From: Sipunculus nudus | Taxonomy: Eukaryota > Annelida > Sipuncula > Golfingiida > Sipunculidae | Direction of reading: 5' to 3' | Assembly: GCA_026874595.1 (NCBI GenBank) | Contig: CM049309.1 | Span: 182,501-246,500, forward strand | DNA length: 64,000 nucleotides | Part shown: positions 46,939 through 58,038 of the stretch, piece by piece | Layout: each line of letters opens with the position of its first letter | How positions within the stretch are numbered: the first letter of the stretch is position 1 | Notes under the pieces: model-generated | Database searches by the model: none | What the model saw: the letters and a program-made list of their open reading frames with translations, nothing else | Told to the model about the DNA's origin: nothing | Translations under genes and position numbers: made by a program

Positions 46939-47615
46939 CCAGAAAATAAGACAAGTAAGGCCACAGACACTCAATTGAACTAAAATATTTAGCAAGTGGG
47001 CCATTTATCTCCCTTTGTTATGTTAATTTATATATGATTAATATAAATAAATTAAAAAAAAAAAACAAATAGCAACATAAATACAAAAGACTTGTTGCAT
47101 ATTCACAAAAAAAGTTATTGATATTTGAAAATGGGAGCTTCAGTTCCATGTAACAATTATTTCTTGTATCAGGCCTAATCTGCATCACAGATCATCATCC
47201 CCCATTGTTGACACAGGCAACATATGTTAGTGGTGGCAGATGTGAGCTTGTAACTCATTATAAAAATTGATTGATATCTTGTACCATCTGTAAGCATTCT
47301 AACACTAAACAGGTGTTGCATGTCTTTTCAGCCATTGATTATTGCTGACCCATTTTGTTGTTTATGGAGTAATTGGTTGTGAACACTCATAGGGAACTAT
47401 TTCATGTTTGGCAGTGATGATTTCTCTATTGTTATTTTCACATTTTTATTTTTATCAGTCAAAAACAATTCCATGTTTTCATTTAAAGGATGAAGTATGA
47501 TTTCAGTATTCTTAGTATGTGTGCTTTCTTAAAACTTAATCAGATTACATGCATGTACAGGGATTAAAGTTGTAAGTGGCCCATATGCCCATTTCTGTCA
47601 GCTTTATCCTTAATT
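46939..47615. other. No recognisable gene
   Basis: AT-rich, non-coding. Confidence 0.4.
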
Positions 47616-48470
47616 AGGGCCCCGCTTGAAAAGCGGGTGCCCTATAGTAATCGACCTGTCCGTCTGGCTGTCCTTCTGTCTGTCTGTCCGTCCGTCCACA
47701 AATCCTTTTCTGGATGAAAACTCCAGTTAGGATTGACGGATTGAGTTCAATCCTGAAATATGTATTAACCATCAATTATGGAAGATCCCTATCGATTTTG
47801 GGGTCCGGAGATTAAAGGTCATAAAAGTTATTCACAGTTTGGTGTTAAATTTTAGGTCCCTCTTTCAGCAGGTCAGAAATCATAATTGTTACCATAACTG
47901 TTTGTTCCACCTTAACAGTAGGACAGGTCCTCATGTCAACAGCAAAAAGGGCATGATATATATGGTCATAGTCAGCCATTTTTCTTTAAGTTATGCGGTA
48001 ACAACCATTACTAAACACCTAGTAAGGTTGCAATCTCTTAGCAAATATGCATGCAAAAGGACACACATTGTTAACACATTAACTCGAAAAAAGTATTTCA
48101 TATAAGGTCCCCAGACTCACGGCAGTGATGGACCTTTTGATGAACTACATCATGTTTGAAGATGGGTGACCTTGATGGATTTTCAAGGTCACAGAGGTGA
48201 TAATGCTAAAATGATGTTAACCAAATAGCTCGCAAACAATTTGACTAACACTCACTGAATTTGCACCAGTAATGTTTGTTATGAAGGGCTAGGTCAAATT
48301 TGAAGGGTGTTAGTCTTAATGAGCGGGGTCTGAATGGGCGTGCTGCTTTTGAGCATGGTTTTAATGCGCGCGGTCTGGATGGGCGTGTGACCTAATTAGG
48401 TCTTGATGGGCGTGGGCCGTCTGGCCGTGTTGCCCCATGTGAATGGAGAGGAACGCTGGTATCTTTGATA
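47616..48470 (+). mobile_element. Family F3 element
   Basis: Starts with the hairpin GGGCCCCGCTT-GAA-AAGCGGGTGCCC, then the box CTATAGTAATC (47642-47652) and a GTCC/GTCT-rich tract (47659-47697), as in the reverse copy at 11590. The body is non-coding. GGGCGTG/GCGCGG-type short repeats near 48320-48425 may be its far part; the right boundary is uncertain. Confidence 0.6.
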
Positions 48471-48489
48471 TTCCTTCACTCAGGACTCT

Positions 48490-48575
48490 AAAGGATCAAT
48501 ATTAAATTAAAAAAAAATAAACCTCCATTCATACTCCCAAACTTTGCACAGGTTCGCCTGTAGGCCTTGTTTATA
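48490..48575 (+). repeat. Dispersed ~90-bp repeat, copy 2
   Basis: Partner of 40475-40570; nearly identical over about 80 bp. Confidence 0.75.
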
Positions 48576-48745
48576 CTGAATGTCAGTAGGGAATAACATG
48601 TTGACAGTATGGCATTTATAGTACAGGTCTGATCTCACTTGCATTTACACATGTAGTAATATATTTCCTGTGTATGGTATATTATATTATATTGTGGTAT
48701 ATTAAGTATTATAGAATACTTAGTGTGTTCATTTTTTTCCTTCAG

Positions 48746-48806
48746 ATGCTGTGATGTACACTTGAGAATGGATCACCGTGTGAACGCCACAGACTAGAGT
48801 TTCATC
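48746..48806 (+). promoter_or_regulatory. CPLANE1: CPLANE1 leader with three short uORFs
   Basis: Three complete upstream ORFs lie within 52 nt: ATG CTG TGA (48746-48754), a four-codon frame 48754-48765 that overlaps it as TGATG's shared A, and a ten-codon frame 48768-48797. All end before the main ATG at 48807. Dependent on the inferred splice acceptor. Confidence 0.6.
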
Positions 48807-48887
48807 ATGAAGCTTGAACTGGAAGTTCTCGCCTCTACCTCCATTAAGAGGAAGAAACCATGGCCCAGACTGGCCTTCCTCGGGGAG
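48807..48887 (+). CDS. CPLANE1: CPLANE1 coding exon 1 (start codon)
   Basis: 27 codons beginning at the ATG of MKLELEVLASTSIK and containing STSIKRKKPWPR, which matches the highly conserved start of vertebrate CPLANE1 (STSIK.KKPWPR from memory). Ends in GAG followed by donor GTAGGT, phase 0. Confidence 0.88.
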
Positions 48888-49143
48888 GTAGGTGATTATT
48901 GATAGAACCGAGGTCTCAAAGAAGGTAAATTGTGAAACTCAGCTGAGGAGCTTTGAGATTTTTCATGGCTGCCCTCACCCATGGTGAGCTCTCTGAAGAC
49001 TTAATTCTAAGGCTGTTCCCTACAACCATGATTTGCACTATCAGGGGTTCATTCATGGTATTACCCAGCAATAGGGATGGTTACACACCCATGGTGCGAT
49101 AGTCAGAGGGCCAGGTTAACAACATGATTTTATTGAAAGGAAG

Positions 49144-49733
49144 TGTGTCTGATGCTGCCCTGTCAAGTAGTCTGATACTGCCCTGTCAAGTAGTCTGATA
49201 CTGCCCTGTCTAGTAGTCTGATGCTGCCCTGTCAAGTCGTCTGATACTGCCCTGTCAAGTCGTCTGATGCTGCCCTGTGAAGTAGTCTGATGCTGCCTGT
49301 GAAGTAGTCTGATGCTGCCCTGTGAAGTAGTCTGATGCTGCCCTGTCAAGTAGTCTGATGCTGCCCTGTCAAGTCGTCTGATGCTGCCCTGTCAAGTAGT
49401 CTGATGCTGCCCTGTCAAGTAGTCTGATGCTGCCCTGTCAAGTCGTCTGATGCTGCCCTGTCAAGTCAGCTGATGCTGCCCTGTCAAGTAGTCTGATGCT
49501 GCCCTGTCAAGTAGTCTGATGCTGCCCTGTCAAGCAGTCTGATGCTGCCCTGTCAAGGAGTCTGATGCTGCCCTGTCAAGTAGTCTGATGCTGCCCTGTC
49601 AAGTCATCTGATGCTGCCCTGTCAAGTAGTCTGATGCTGCCCTGTCAAGTAGTCTGATACTGCCCTGTCAAGTAGTCTGATACTGCCCTGTCAAGTAGTC
49701 TGATACTGCCCTGTCAAGTAGTCTGATACCAGA
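49144..49733. repeat. 23-bp minisatellite in CPLANE1 intron 1
   Basis: About 25 tandem copies of CTGATGCTGCCCTGTCAAG plus TAGT or TCGT. Variants (GATACTG, GTGAAG, TCAGCTG) are grouped in runs, as expected for local unit duplication. Confidence 0.95.
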
Positions 49734-50045
49734 ATGGAATTCAACAAATATATGCATCCTCAGTTAAGCTAGCATTAAAAGTGGAAACCAAAAAAAAAAA
49801 TATTATGATAAAAACCAATATAGAGGCACATCAATCTCAGAACAGTATGACTAAGATCTTACATAACATTTATATTTTGTTGAAGCAAACCCATCTGCAT
49901 CCCTTATATTATACAGCATGATGAACACCAGTTTAAAAAGTGTGTTGGATGTGTTATGTAACCAAATGGTTAAGGAATTCCCCTGATTTTATCCCTGCCA
50001 AATTGTACCAGCAGGACCTCAGAGGGGTGACCCAATATTTAAGGT

Positions 50046-51119
50046 TAATGGTGAATTACACTGATGATGGGCTGTCACTTTACACAGTCCATTAGGTTAA
50101 TGGCGATTGACATTGATGTATGTGCTATTACTGTACACAGTCCATTAGGTAAATGGTGATTGACATTGATGTATGTGCTATTACTGTACACAGGCCAATA
50201 GGTAATTGGTGATTGACATTGGTGATTGTGCTATAACTGTACACAGTCCATTAGGTAAATGGTGATTGACATTGATGTTTGTGCTATTACTGTACACAGT
50301 CCATTAGGTAAATTGTGATTGACATTGATAAATGTGCTATAACTGTACACAGTCCATTAGGTAAATGGTGATTGACATTGATGTATGTGCTATTACTGTA
50401 CACAGTCCATTAGGTAAATGGTGATTGACATTGATGTATGTGCTATTACTGTACACAGTCCATTAGGTAAATGGTGATTGACATTGATGTATGTGCTATA
50501 ACTGTACACAGTCCATTAGGTAAATGGTGATTGACATTGATGTATGTGCTGTAACTGTACACAGTCCTTTAGATAAATGGTGATTGACATTGATGTATGT
50601 GCTATTACTGTACACAGTCCATTAGGTAAATGGTGATTGACATTGATGTATGTGCTATTACTGTACACAGTCCTTTAGGTAAATGGTGATTGACATTGAT
50701 GTATGTGCTATTACTGTACACAGTCCAATAGGTAAATGATGATTGACATTGATGTATGTGCTATAACTGTACACAGTCCATTAGGTAAATGATGATTGAC
50801 ATTGATGTTTGTGCTATAACTGTACACAGTCCATTAGGTTAATTGTGATTGACATTGATGTATGTGTTGTCACTGTACATAGTCCATTAGGTAAATGGTG
50901 ATTGACATTGATGTATGTGTTGTCACTGTACACAGTCCATTAGGTAAATGGTGATTGACATTGATGTTTGTGCTATTACTGTACACAGTCCAATAGGTAA
51001 ATGGTGATTGACTTGATGTATGTGCTATTACTGTACACAGTCCATCAGGTTAATTGTGATTGACATTGATGTATGTGTTGTCACTGTACACAGTCCATTA
51101 GGTAAATGATGATTGACAT
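50046..51119. repeat. 53-bp minisatellite in CPLANE1 intron 1
   Basis: About 20 copies of a 53-bp unit built from TGATTGACATTGATGTATG, TGCTATTACTGTACACAGTC and CATTAGGTAAATGG. The last copy ends directly at the polypyrimidine tract of exon 2 (ATATTTTATTCAG). Confidence 0.95.
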
Positions 51120-51130
51120 ATTTTATTCAG

Positions 51131-51266
51131 ATGAAGGAGAGTGTGTGTCTGATGGATGCTCGGAGGCTGAGTATTCTCTACCTGCCATCAGGGAAGACCA
51201 AGAGGAAGATACCAAAGCTCCATCCTCTCCTAGATGATGTAGTTGCCATGACACATACTGGTAGTG
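51131..51266 (+). CDS. CPLANE1: CPLANE1 coding exon 2
   Basis: Acceptor TTTTATTCAG at 51121-51130, donor GTGAGT at 51267. Enters in phase 0 and ends with one extra base. Encodes LSILYLPSGKTKRKIPKLHP and a DDVVAMT run, matching the conserved SGKTK.KIP.L.PLL.DV segment near residue 45-70 of vertebrate CPLANE1. Confidence 0.88.
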
Positions 51267-51603
51267 GTGAGTTACTCTAGCTGAAGTCTTTAATACTGTA
51301 TAATGATCATAAATAGTAATTGTTGAATTGAAACAAAAAAGTTTACTCAAAATATTGTAGGCATTTTTTTTTATTTTAGAAAACAAATTGTACAGTAATC
51401 TGCTCTGAAGTCATCAGTAGCCAGTTAATTTTTGTAATACAGTTTTGTAATACAAGGATTTCTTACCAACAGCTAACAATTTTATATAAAGAAATTTGTT
51501 CTTGCATTGAATCTGTTCCTTTTTATTAGTACTGGCATTGTAATCAAGTCCTGGTCAGCTTGCACAGTGGTATTCTGTCAGTTTTGACAGGGGGTTCTTT
51601 TTT

Positions 51604-51930
51604 ATGGAGCGTGATGGTGTAATGGTTAAGGGCGCTGGACTAGTGACCACAAGGTTGTGGGTTTGCATCCCATTCTGACTGCTGTTTGTGCTAAGACTCC
51701 TTGGCAAAGTCTTTACCAGAAGGGTGTGCTCTCTCAACCCATGAATGGGTACTGGTCATGGGAGGAAGACAAATGAAGAAAGAATAACCTTCTAGCACCT
51801 GATATGGCAGCTTGGGTTGTATGCTCCCCAGGGAGCTGAGAAAAGCTACAAGAATGAACAAGCCCAAAAGACCAGGAAGGCAAAGTGTAAAGTTGGATGA
51901 GACTGACATCATCAGTGATATCAGACTATA
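51604..51930 (+). mobile_element. tRNA-derived SINE in CPLANE1 intron 2
   Basis: A box TGGTGTAATGG (51614-51624) and B box GGGTTTGCATCCC (51659-51671) lie 45 nt apart, the spacing of tRNA promoters, followed by a ~250-nt body (CCCATGAATGGGTACTGG, CTCCCCAGGGAGCTGAGAAA). The body may be one of the conserved central domains known from metazoan SINEs, but I cannot assign it. The right end is approximate. Confidence 0.75.
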
Positions 51931-51955
51931 AACCTCCACCTTCTTATTCTTTCAG

Positions 51956-52072
51956 GCCATTTCATTGTCGGGATGCTGAAGTCTGGTGATGTCTTTATAT
52001 GGCACAAAGATCAGGATAGCCTAAAAATCATCCATGGACTTCCAGATTTCACAGCAGACCCAGAGAGACCAG
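51956..52072 (+). CDS. CPLANE1: CPLANE1 coding exon 3
   Basis: Acceptor TTCTTTCAG before 51956, donor GTAGCT at 52073. Its first two bases complete the Gly codon begun in exon 2; one base is left over. Encodes GDVFIWHKDQDSLKII, matching the LF.WNKDQDCLK block of vertebrate CPLANE1, part of the N-terminal beta-propeller-like region. Confidence 0.88.
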
Positions 52073-53218
52073 GTAGCTACTACCTTGTATGTCCTATGCC
52101 GGTCTTGTGACCACCAAGTTGTCCTTATGTATCTTTAACAAGATCATAAAGATTTTTTCCCTATAAATTACTACACATTCTCAATTAGATTGAATAGAAT
52201 TAAATAACAAGTGCCATAGAAATTTAAATTAAAACAAAAACAAATTAGTAAATAGTCTTTTGTTATTGCTTAGACCTTAGATCCACCATAATTCATAAGT
52301 GGGTGAAAATACCTGAAGTTTACAGTATGCACCTTATATTGTGCCATGTACTTTGTCATATATTTATGCCATTATTGTAGCAGATACATATCTAAGGTCT
52401 TTTCCATTCAGTGAAGTCCTTTCATAACCAACCAGGGCAAGATAGCGACTTCCAGGGAAGCAGCAATGTGACAAATGAGCGATATATATTTTCACTCAAG
52501 CTACCGAAATATGCACATTCAAATTGATTAAGTGAAAAAAAAATATTAAAATATTATTTTTTTTATAGAAAACACAATTCCTAATCAGTAAAGAATCTGA
52601 ACTAATACAGAATATATGAAATCTGTCATTTTCTTTAAAAAAATCTGTGCAAATTTAAAGACCAGGAGCAGCCCATATCTTGTTAAGGCCTTAAAACCTT
52701 TTCATTAGCTGAACTCGACAGGAGTTAAACTGTCTGTGTCAAGGAAATGCTGTTCATGGAGAGGGAAGCAGTATAGGTACCAAATAGGCCAAATATGTTG
52801 AATGTACCTTTCTACTCATTTTGATAATGCTAAACAGGCTATGACCACTTTTATCCATTGGATTGTTACATCAGTTTTCCATGTAGTTATTACTTCAATT
52901 TTCCATAGCAGAGTACCTTTTTATAATTAACTTTGCATAAAGCTATGGATAAAATATCTATATGAAACCAAGAAAGTAGTAGTTTAATATCACATTAATA
53001 AAGAATATGATAATCAGGACTCGGTAGACCATGGTATGAAGTTTTTCCTGTGGCTGTAATTGGCCTCTGTTTCCTGTATCACCTTATTTTTGTTAAAAAA
53101 ATTCAAGTTGCAAATAGTACTTTTTTCATTCCAGATTCAAGAAAGAAAATGGATCAGCAGTCAGACTGAACATTAGTCAGACTAGACAATGTTGTCATTT
53201 GGTGTGTTTAAATTATAG
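52073..53218. other. CPLANE1 intron 3
   Basis: AT-rich intron with no recognised repeat. Confidence 0.6.
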
Positions 53219-53445
53219 GTTGTGCACCCTTCCTGTGTCTGGCTGATGACTGCAGCAGGCTGTTAGCAGTAGTGAACAAGAAACAAGTGTTCCTGTGGGA
53301 ACTGTCAGCCGCCCAGCAGCTGTTCTCTCCTAAACAGCCCGATCTAAAGGGAACCTGGTTCAGACTGGAAGCACCGCATGGTGTGGTCCTCCCACTGGTC
53401 ACAGATAAGGAAACCAGCATCTCAGCACAGTTCTTCCTCCATGAG
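53219..53445 (+). CDS. CPLANE1: CPLANE1 coding exon 4
   Basis: Acceptor AAATTATAG before 53219, donor GTACAT at 53446. Completes a Gly codon (G+GT) and ends in phase 0. Encodes RLLAVVNKKQVFLWEL, LKGTWFRL and ISAQFFLHE, corresponding to the vertebrate stretch around IFLWEYLE and the following conserved segment; the FLWE strand is WD-repeat-like. Confidence 0.85.
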
Positions 53446-54297
53446 GTACATGAAAAACTGTCCTTTGTCCAAGTCTGAAACTCTTAAGAGAAATGTTTGC
53501 ACAATTACAAAATTATTTTATACAAAGTGGTGGTGACCTTTTGGGTCACAGGTTCAAAAGAAATCACAAGGTGTTGCTCTTGTACATTTATTAGCAAAGA
53601 AAGTAACCTGGTATTAAAACATGGTTTTCTGAGAAGAATGGTTTGAACTTTTTATCCATATTCTGCATTTCAGATTTCATAACTATGTATGCTTAGTTCT
53701 TGCAATTATGCATATAGGCATCATATGTATATGTATACATATGTACACACACAGTTGATATCATAGTTTATAAAGCCAGGGATTACTGAATTAATATTTT
53801 TTTAGTTATATTTTTCAATAGGCTTAAAGTTGTATATTTATTTATATCCTTTGGATAAGCAAAATTCCCCCAGAGTGAAGAAATATCCAAATATGCCATC
53901 ATTTATATATGATATAACAAGATGTTACTTGAAAAAAATTGTATTTTTTATTCAATTACTAAAATATCTGTTAACTTATGATTGGATGTGTGATACTTAA
54001 CTTTTAATTATATTTTTGACCAGGGATGAAATGATACTTTGTCAGTTAATATTTTGTCTCCTTACTCTGCCTGAGTTAGTTAATACCTTTTCTTAATGTC
54101 AGGTATTACCTGTACTGAATGTTGTACAGTGGAACCAGTCTAAAAGACCACCCTTGAGTGAACCAAAAGTATTCATATAAGTCAAAACCATACTGTCTTA
54201 TAAGATCACCTGTAAATTTAGACCACTTTTGGCCAGTCCCGTGGATGGTCTTTTTACACAGGATTCACTTTTTCACAGTTAACATTTATTATTACAG
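53446..54297. other. CPLANE1 intron 4
   Basis: AT-rich intron; no recognised repeat. Confidence 0.6.
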
Positions 54298-54407
54298 GTA
54301 CTTGGCCTCTGCTGTTCCTGTAGTTTTGTGTTTACCACAGAGAATAAGATGTGTGTATCATCTATTTTTCTGCGCTGGGCGGGGCCACATCATACCTTCA
54401 CTCACAG
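54298..54407 (+). CDS. CPLANE1: CPLANE1 coding exon 5
   Basis: Acceptor TTATTACAG before 54298, donor GTAAAT at 54408. Starts in phase 0 and leaves two bases. Encodes LGLCCSCSFVFTTENK followed by FLRWAGPHHTFTH, matching the vertebrate CCLCSFTFYSGE...IRWHENVFT region. It is short and has no ATG-initiated frame, so it is easily missed by ORF scanning. Confidence 0.82.
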
Positions 54408-55048
54408 GTAAATAGGAAAATGGCAGTGTGAAAACATTTATTTTCCCTAATGGAACTTCAAGAATGCTAAGCATGACCACTAGCTTTGTCAAAACCACCT
54501 GCTTTGGGGATGGCTAGACTTTGATGGAAAATTGCATCATTGCATTGCATCATTCTAGTGTATAAATAGAGCTACATAAGGTAAGAGGCCCCATTCCTAG
54601 AAAGAACATGCAGAGAAAACTACACAGAGCGTTACCATTGTGTCTCTTGGCATTATTTCTTGCTTTCAATAAGTGCCACCTGAATTTGAATGCTGTTTTA
54701 CTTCCTCTTTACACATATTACAAAAGTATTCCATGGTGTAAAGTTATTGGATTGATGGTCTGTTACAGGCCAGTATAAAAATTGATAAAAACTATGATTT
54801 ATAGCTTAGTGCCACAGTCTTACATATATTCTGCATTCATCTACTGGCCATGGTTCTAACTTGTTGAGAAAAAAACCCTGAAAATGCTAGCTACAAAATT
54901 ATGAACAAAACTGCATTAAAAAACTGAAAATCTGATTCCCAGTTCCCTTGTTATATTTTAAGCTGAGTGCCATTGAAGTTTGTATGTATGTTTTACTTCA
55001 AACCTTTCTTCCTTTCCCTCAACAATAAATAGACACTGTCATTAACAG
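54408..55048. other. CPLANE1 intron 5
   Basis: Intron with no recognised repeat. Confidence 0.6.
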
Positions 55049-55306
55049 GGGTCCAAGTTTCTCTGTGGAATGGAACTTAGTTCAGCAACCAATCAGCAAC
55101 ATCAGCCCTAGAGGAGCAGCTCTCAGGTCAAAGGGCGTTTATGTCAGCAGCATGTCACATGACGGCCAGTTGTTGGCTGTGGCTGTCAATCAAAGGAACA
55201 GCCATGATAACCGCATGGTGTTTGTGTCCCCTGTGACTAATACCATTGTAGTCAGCGACATGCTGGGCAGTGGAACAAGGACTCCTGTCACTAAAAAGGC
55301 AGCAAG
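55049..55306 (+). CDS. CPLANE1: CPLANE1 coding exon 6
   Basis: Acceptor CATTAACAG before 55049, donor GTTAGT at 55307. Its first base completes an Arg codon with AG from exon 5, and two bases are left for exon 7. Encodes VEWNLVQQPI, RSKGVYVSSMSHDGQLLAVA and NRMVFVSP, matching the vertebrate SRGALISAFSRDGLTLAV..NQ block. The next conserved block (SYWVGDISW in vertebrates) must lie beyond the window. Confidence 0.88.
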
Positions 55307-55516
55307 GTTAGTGGTTTTACATAGCTGACCAAGTCTGCAAAGCTATAGCAACAACCCTGCCTGCAGTCCAGCCTCAGTTATTGGAGAATTAAACCAATTC
55401 AGAGATATGAAGGTAGGAATTCTAACTTACCTGACTTCAGACATGGGGCCTATTACTGATTTCATTAATAGGGCCTATTACTATTACTTTGGGTGTTTGC
55501 CTATTACAATTAACTA

Positions 55517-56887
55517 GAGTAGAGCGTCCTTTATCCGAAAGACTCGGGGGGGGGGGGGGGGGGAAGCTTTTTGTTTGGTTGAACGATTGTTCGGATGAAC
55601 GATTTTGCATGAAATTGCTCTAGGAATCACCTTGATTAGGCCTACCGCCGAGTTCGGGACATTACCAGATAAGGTACTGACCAACCCTAATTGATTAAGA
55701 TAGCCCCTGATAAATGTGTGACCATATATTATAACATTTTAGCTCGATTTGATAAATTGATCATATAGAATATGTTATTATATAATAATATAATTATTGG
55801 TGAACAGCCATGCTCTAGAAACATTCGGTATCGTACCTACTTCATGTCACACGTGGCTGCCATGGTAACTTGAATGACCTGCCATGACCTCGAAAGTGCT
55901 GCCATCTCTTGGCAGATGGGTTAACTACTTGAACCTTTATATTTGTACTGTATTATATTGAAATGACAAGCGAGAGGATTGGTTGAATGTACAAGTAAGC
56001 AAGTTTTTGTGCACAGTTTTATTTCAGAGTAATCAAACAAAATGTAAATGTTGCTGATCGTAGATAATTCGACGTTGAATTCTCTGGCAAGATCGGTTGG
56101 CTTGTTACACGTGTCAAGTCTTGCAAGGATTGACAGCTGTCAACAACTGACAGGACATGGCATTTAAGCAACTCCATTGACGAGTAAGAGTTAACAGTAT
56201 GGAAAAATTCACATGGAAAATAAGCAGTATGAGCAGTTAATCGTGTTGACATTGAATATTACAATGGCTTAATCAGCTTCATAGCATGGTTTATATAAAG
56301 CTGAGACTTCCTCATCTGCAGTTGAAAGCAATAGCTAATAAAAATTCTCATATATTGGGTAGAAATAATCTGGCCAATAAACTCTATGATTAAAAAAAAA
56401 GGGAGGCGCACATAAACTCAACTTATGATAACCGCTGTACTTAAGGCCGTGGCGACTACCGTAACGAAGATCAAAGCTATCCTTTAAAGCCACCATGACC
56501 AAAGCTGAGCCGAGGACTACACAGATCGGCGAGGCTGAGTTTATCACACCTACAATTTGGGGTCGGCTACTTATTTATGGTCTGTTGTAATATTTTGTTT
56601 GTACAGGTTAATTACCAAGGCCTGGGGATTCTGCGAGGACAAACCCAGCCGTTGTGGCTGTGTCTTGACCCCTACTGCCTACACTTGGGTGCACTAATCA
56701 GTCGGCGATATGTATCACCAGTGATATGGCTACTTTGTTTTGAAGAAGACAATCTTTTATATTGTATGTCAGGATTTTTGTCATTGTTCAGATTTTGGAT
56801 AATTGGTCAGAATTTCGGTTCTCCGTTTTTTATTTCGGATGAACGATTTTTCGGATGAATGGTGTTCGGATATTTGACGTTCTACTG
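55517..56887 (-). mobile_element. pogo/Tigger-type element, internally deleted, in CPLANE1 intron 6
   Basis: Right end (complement) CAGTAGAACGTCAAATATCC and left end GAGTAGAGCGTCCTTTATCC are inverted repeats of the pogo/Tigger type, flanked by TA on both sides (55515-55516 and 56888-56889). CGGATGAACGATTTTTCGG motifs recur subterminally. A G-tract of about 18 lies at 55545-55563. The reverse strand near 56040-56125 keeps a CENP-B-like helix-turn-helix: DLAREFNVELSTISNIY. The rest of the transposase is missing. Confidence 0.85.
56040..56140 (-). pseudogene. Remnant of a pogo transposase DNA-binding domain
   Basis: Encodes ILARLDTCNKPTDLAREFNV and a following STISNIY, the pattern of the CENP-B/pogo N-terminal HTH that binds the element ends. 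It is broken by a stop just upstream and is not followed by a DDE domain. Confidence 0.65.
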
Positions 56888-56889
56888 TA

Positions 56890-58038
56890 TTATTTTCAGT
56901 GTTTCACTCGAAGTAATAGGTGGCTTTTACTATTACTTTACTCCTATTACTATTACTATTAATTATTACAGGTTCAATAAAAAAAGTAAAATACTGTGAA
57001 CAAAAATATTTAATCTTGAAGTATCTTATGTTGGCTTCACATCAGCCACATTAAAATATGTTACAAGCCAATAAAATAAACAAGAAATAGTGCATGAATA
57101 GTTCACAACTAAATTTAGTGTCCATTGCCTCTGATGAACATAAGCTATTTAAATGTTAAATCCCCAAGGTAGCAATGGTGCCAGGTAAAATGGCTAAAGA
57201 AAAAATGGCTGAGGTAAAAAAAGGCTGAGGTAGAAATGGCTGAATGAAAAATAACGGTAGGGTGAAATTTTTAATTTTGAAATTCAAACATCATAATTCA
57301 GCACAGAACTGCTTGAAATATTGGACAATTAGCTGTATATATATTTTGGACAGAGAGAGAATGCGTAATATTTAATTTGATTAGCTTCATGGATCATAAA
57401 TAAGATACACTGTTGAGCATATGTTGGAACATTTGTTTGTATATGCGAGTGAGCAAATGCGGAGTTCTTGGTGAGAAGTGTTGATTAAAAATTTCTCATC
57501 AAGTCAAGGATAAAGAAAATATAAGTCAAGAATATAAAATTTATTCTCACAAAGCTGGTTTTCATCTGATACAGACTTTTCACATATTTTGGATTTAAAC
57601 AAATTAAAAAAAATGTAAATATATCAGCCAGTTGTATGAAATTTAACTTTTCAAGGTGACCTTTTATCTTAATCAAAGGATTATACTGATCAAAGGCAGG
57701 GTGGTCTTCTAACTCCAGGTTTCTGTGTGGCAGATATCGCAAAACAAACACATAAATTAAGATCGTCTAGATACATTCATCCAAACATACCAGTGCCCAG
57801 TATATAAAGTGCAAATTAACATCTTTTATTTAATAGTGTGATGATAAGTATTTAATGTAAGTAAATATAAGAATGAAATAATGAGCAGGCAAAATACATA
57901 TGCTATCTCTTGACTTTTATAATAGACAATTTGATACTAAACTGTACTGTTTTGAATTTCCAAATTTACAATTTAATCCTGTTATCTGCTGTTTTTTAAA
58001 TTAGTGATTTTTCACCTCAGTTGGTTTTATCTCGCCCA
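56890..58038. other. CPLANE1 intron 6 sequence, no recognised element
   Basis: AT-rich. TATTACTATTACT repeats at 56925-56965 also occur on the other side of the pogo element (55455-55505), and AAATGGCTGAGGTA motifs repeat at 57189-57245. Confidence 0.45.

Noticed and set aside
49144-51119. Direct repeats resembling a CRISPR array
   Set aside because: The units are contiguous with no unique spacers, lie in an intron of an animal gene, and are ordinary minisatellites.
56577-56858. Possible CPLANE1 exon 7
   Set aside because: It lies inside the pogo element, does not resemble the expected conserved block, and phase does not help.
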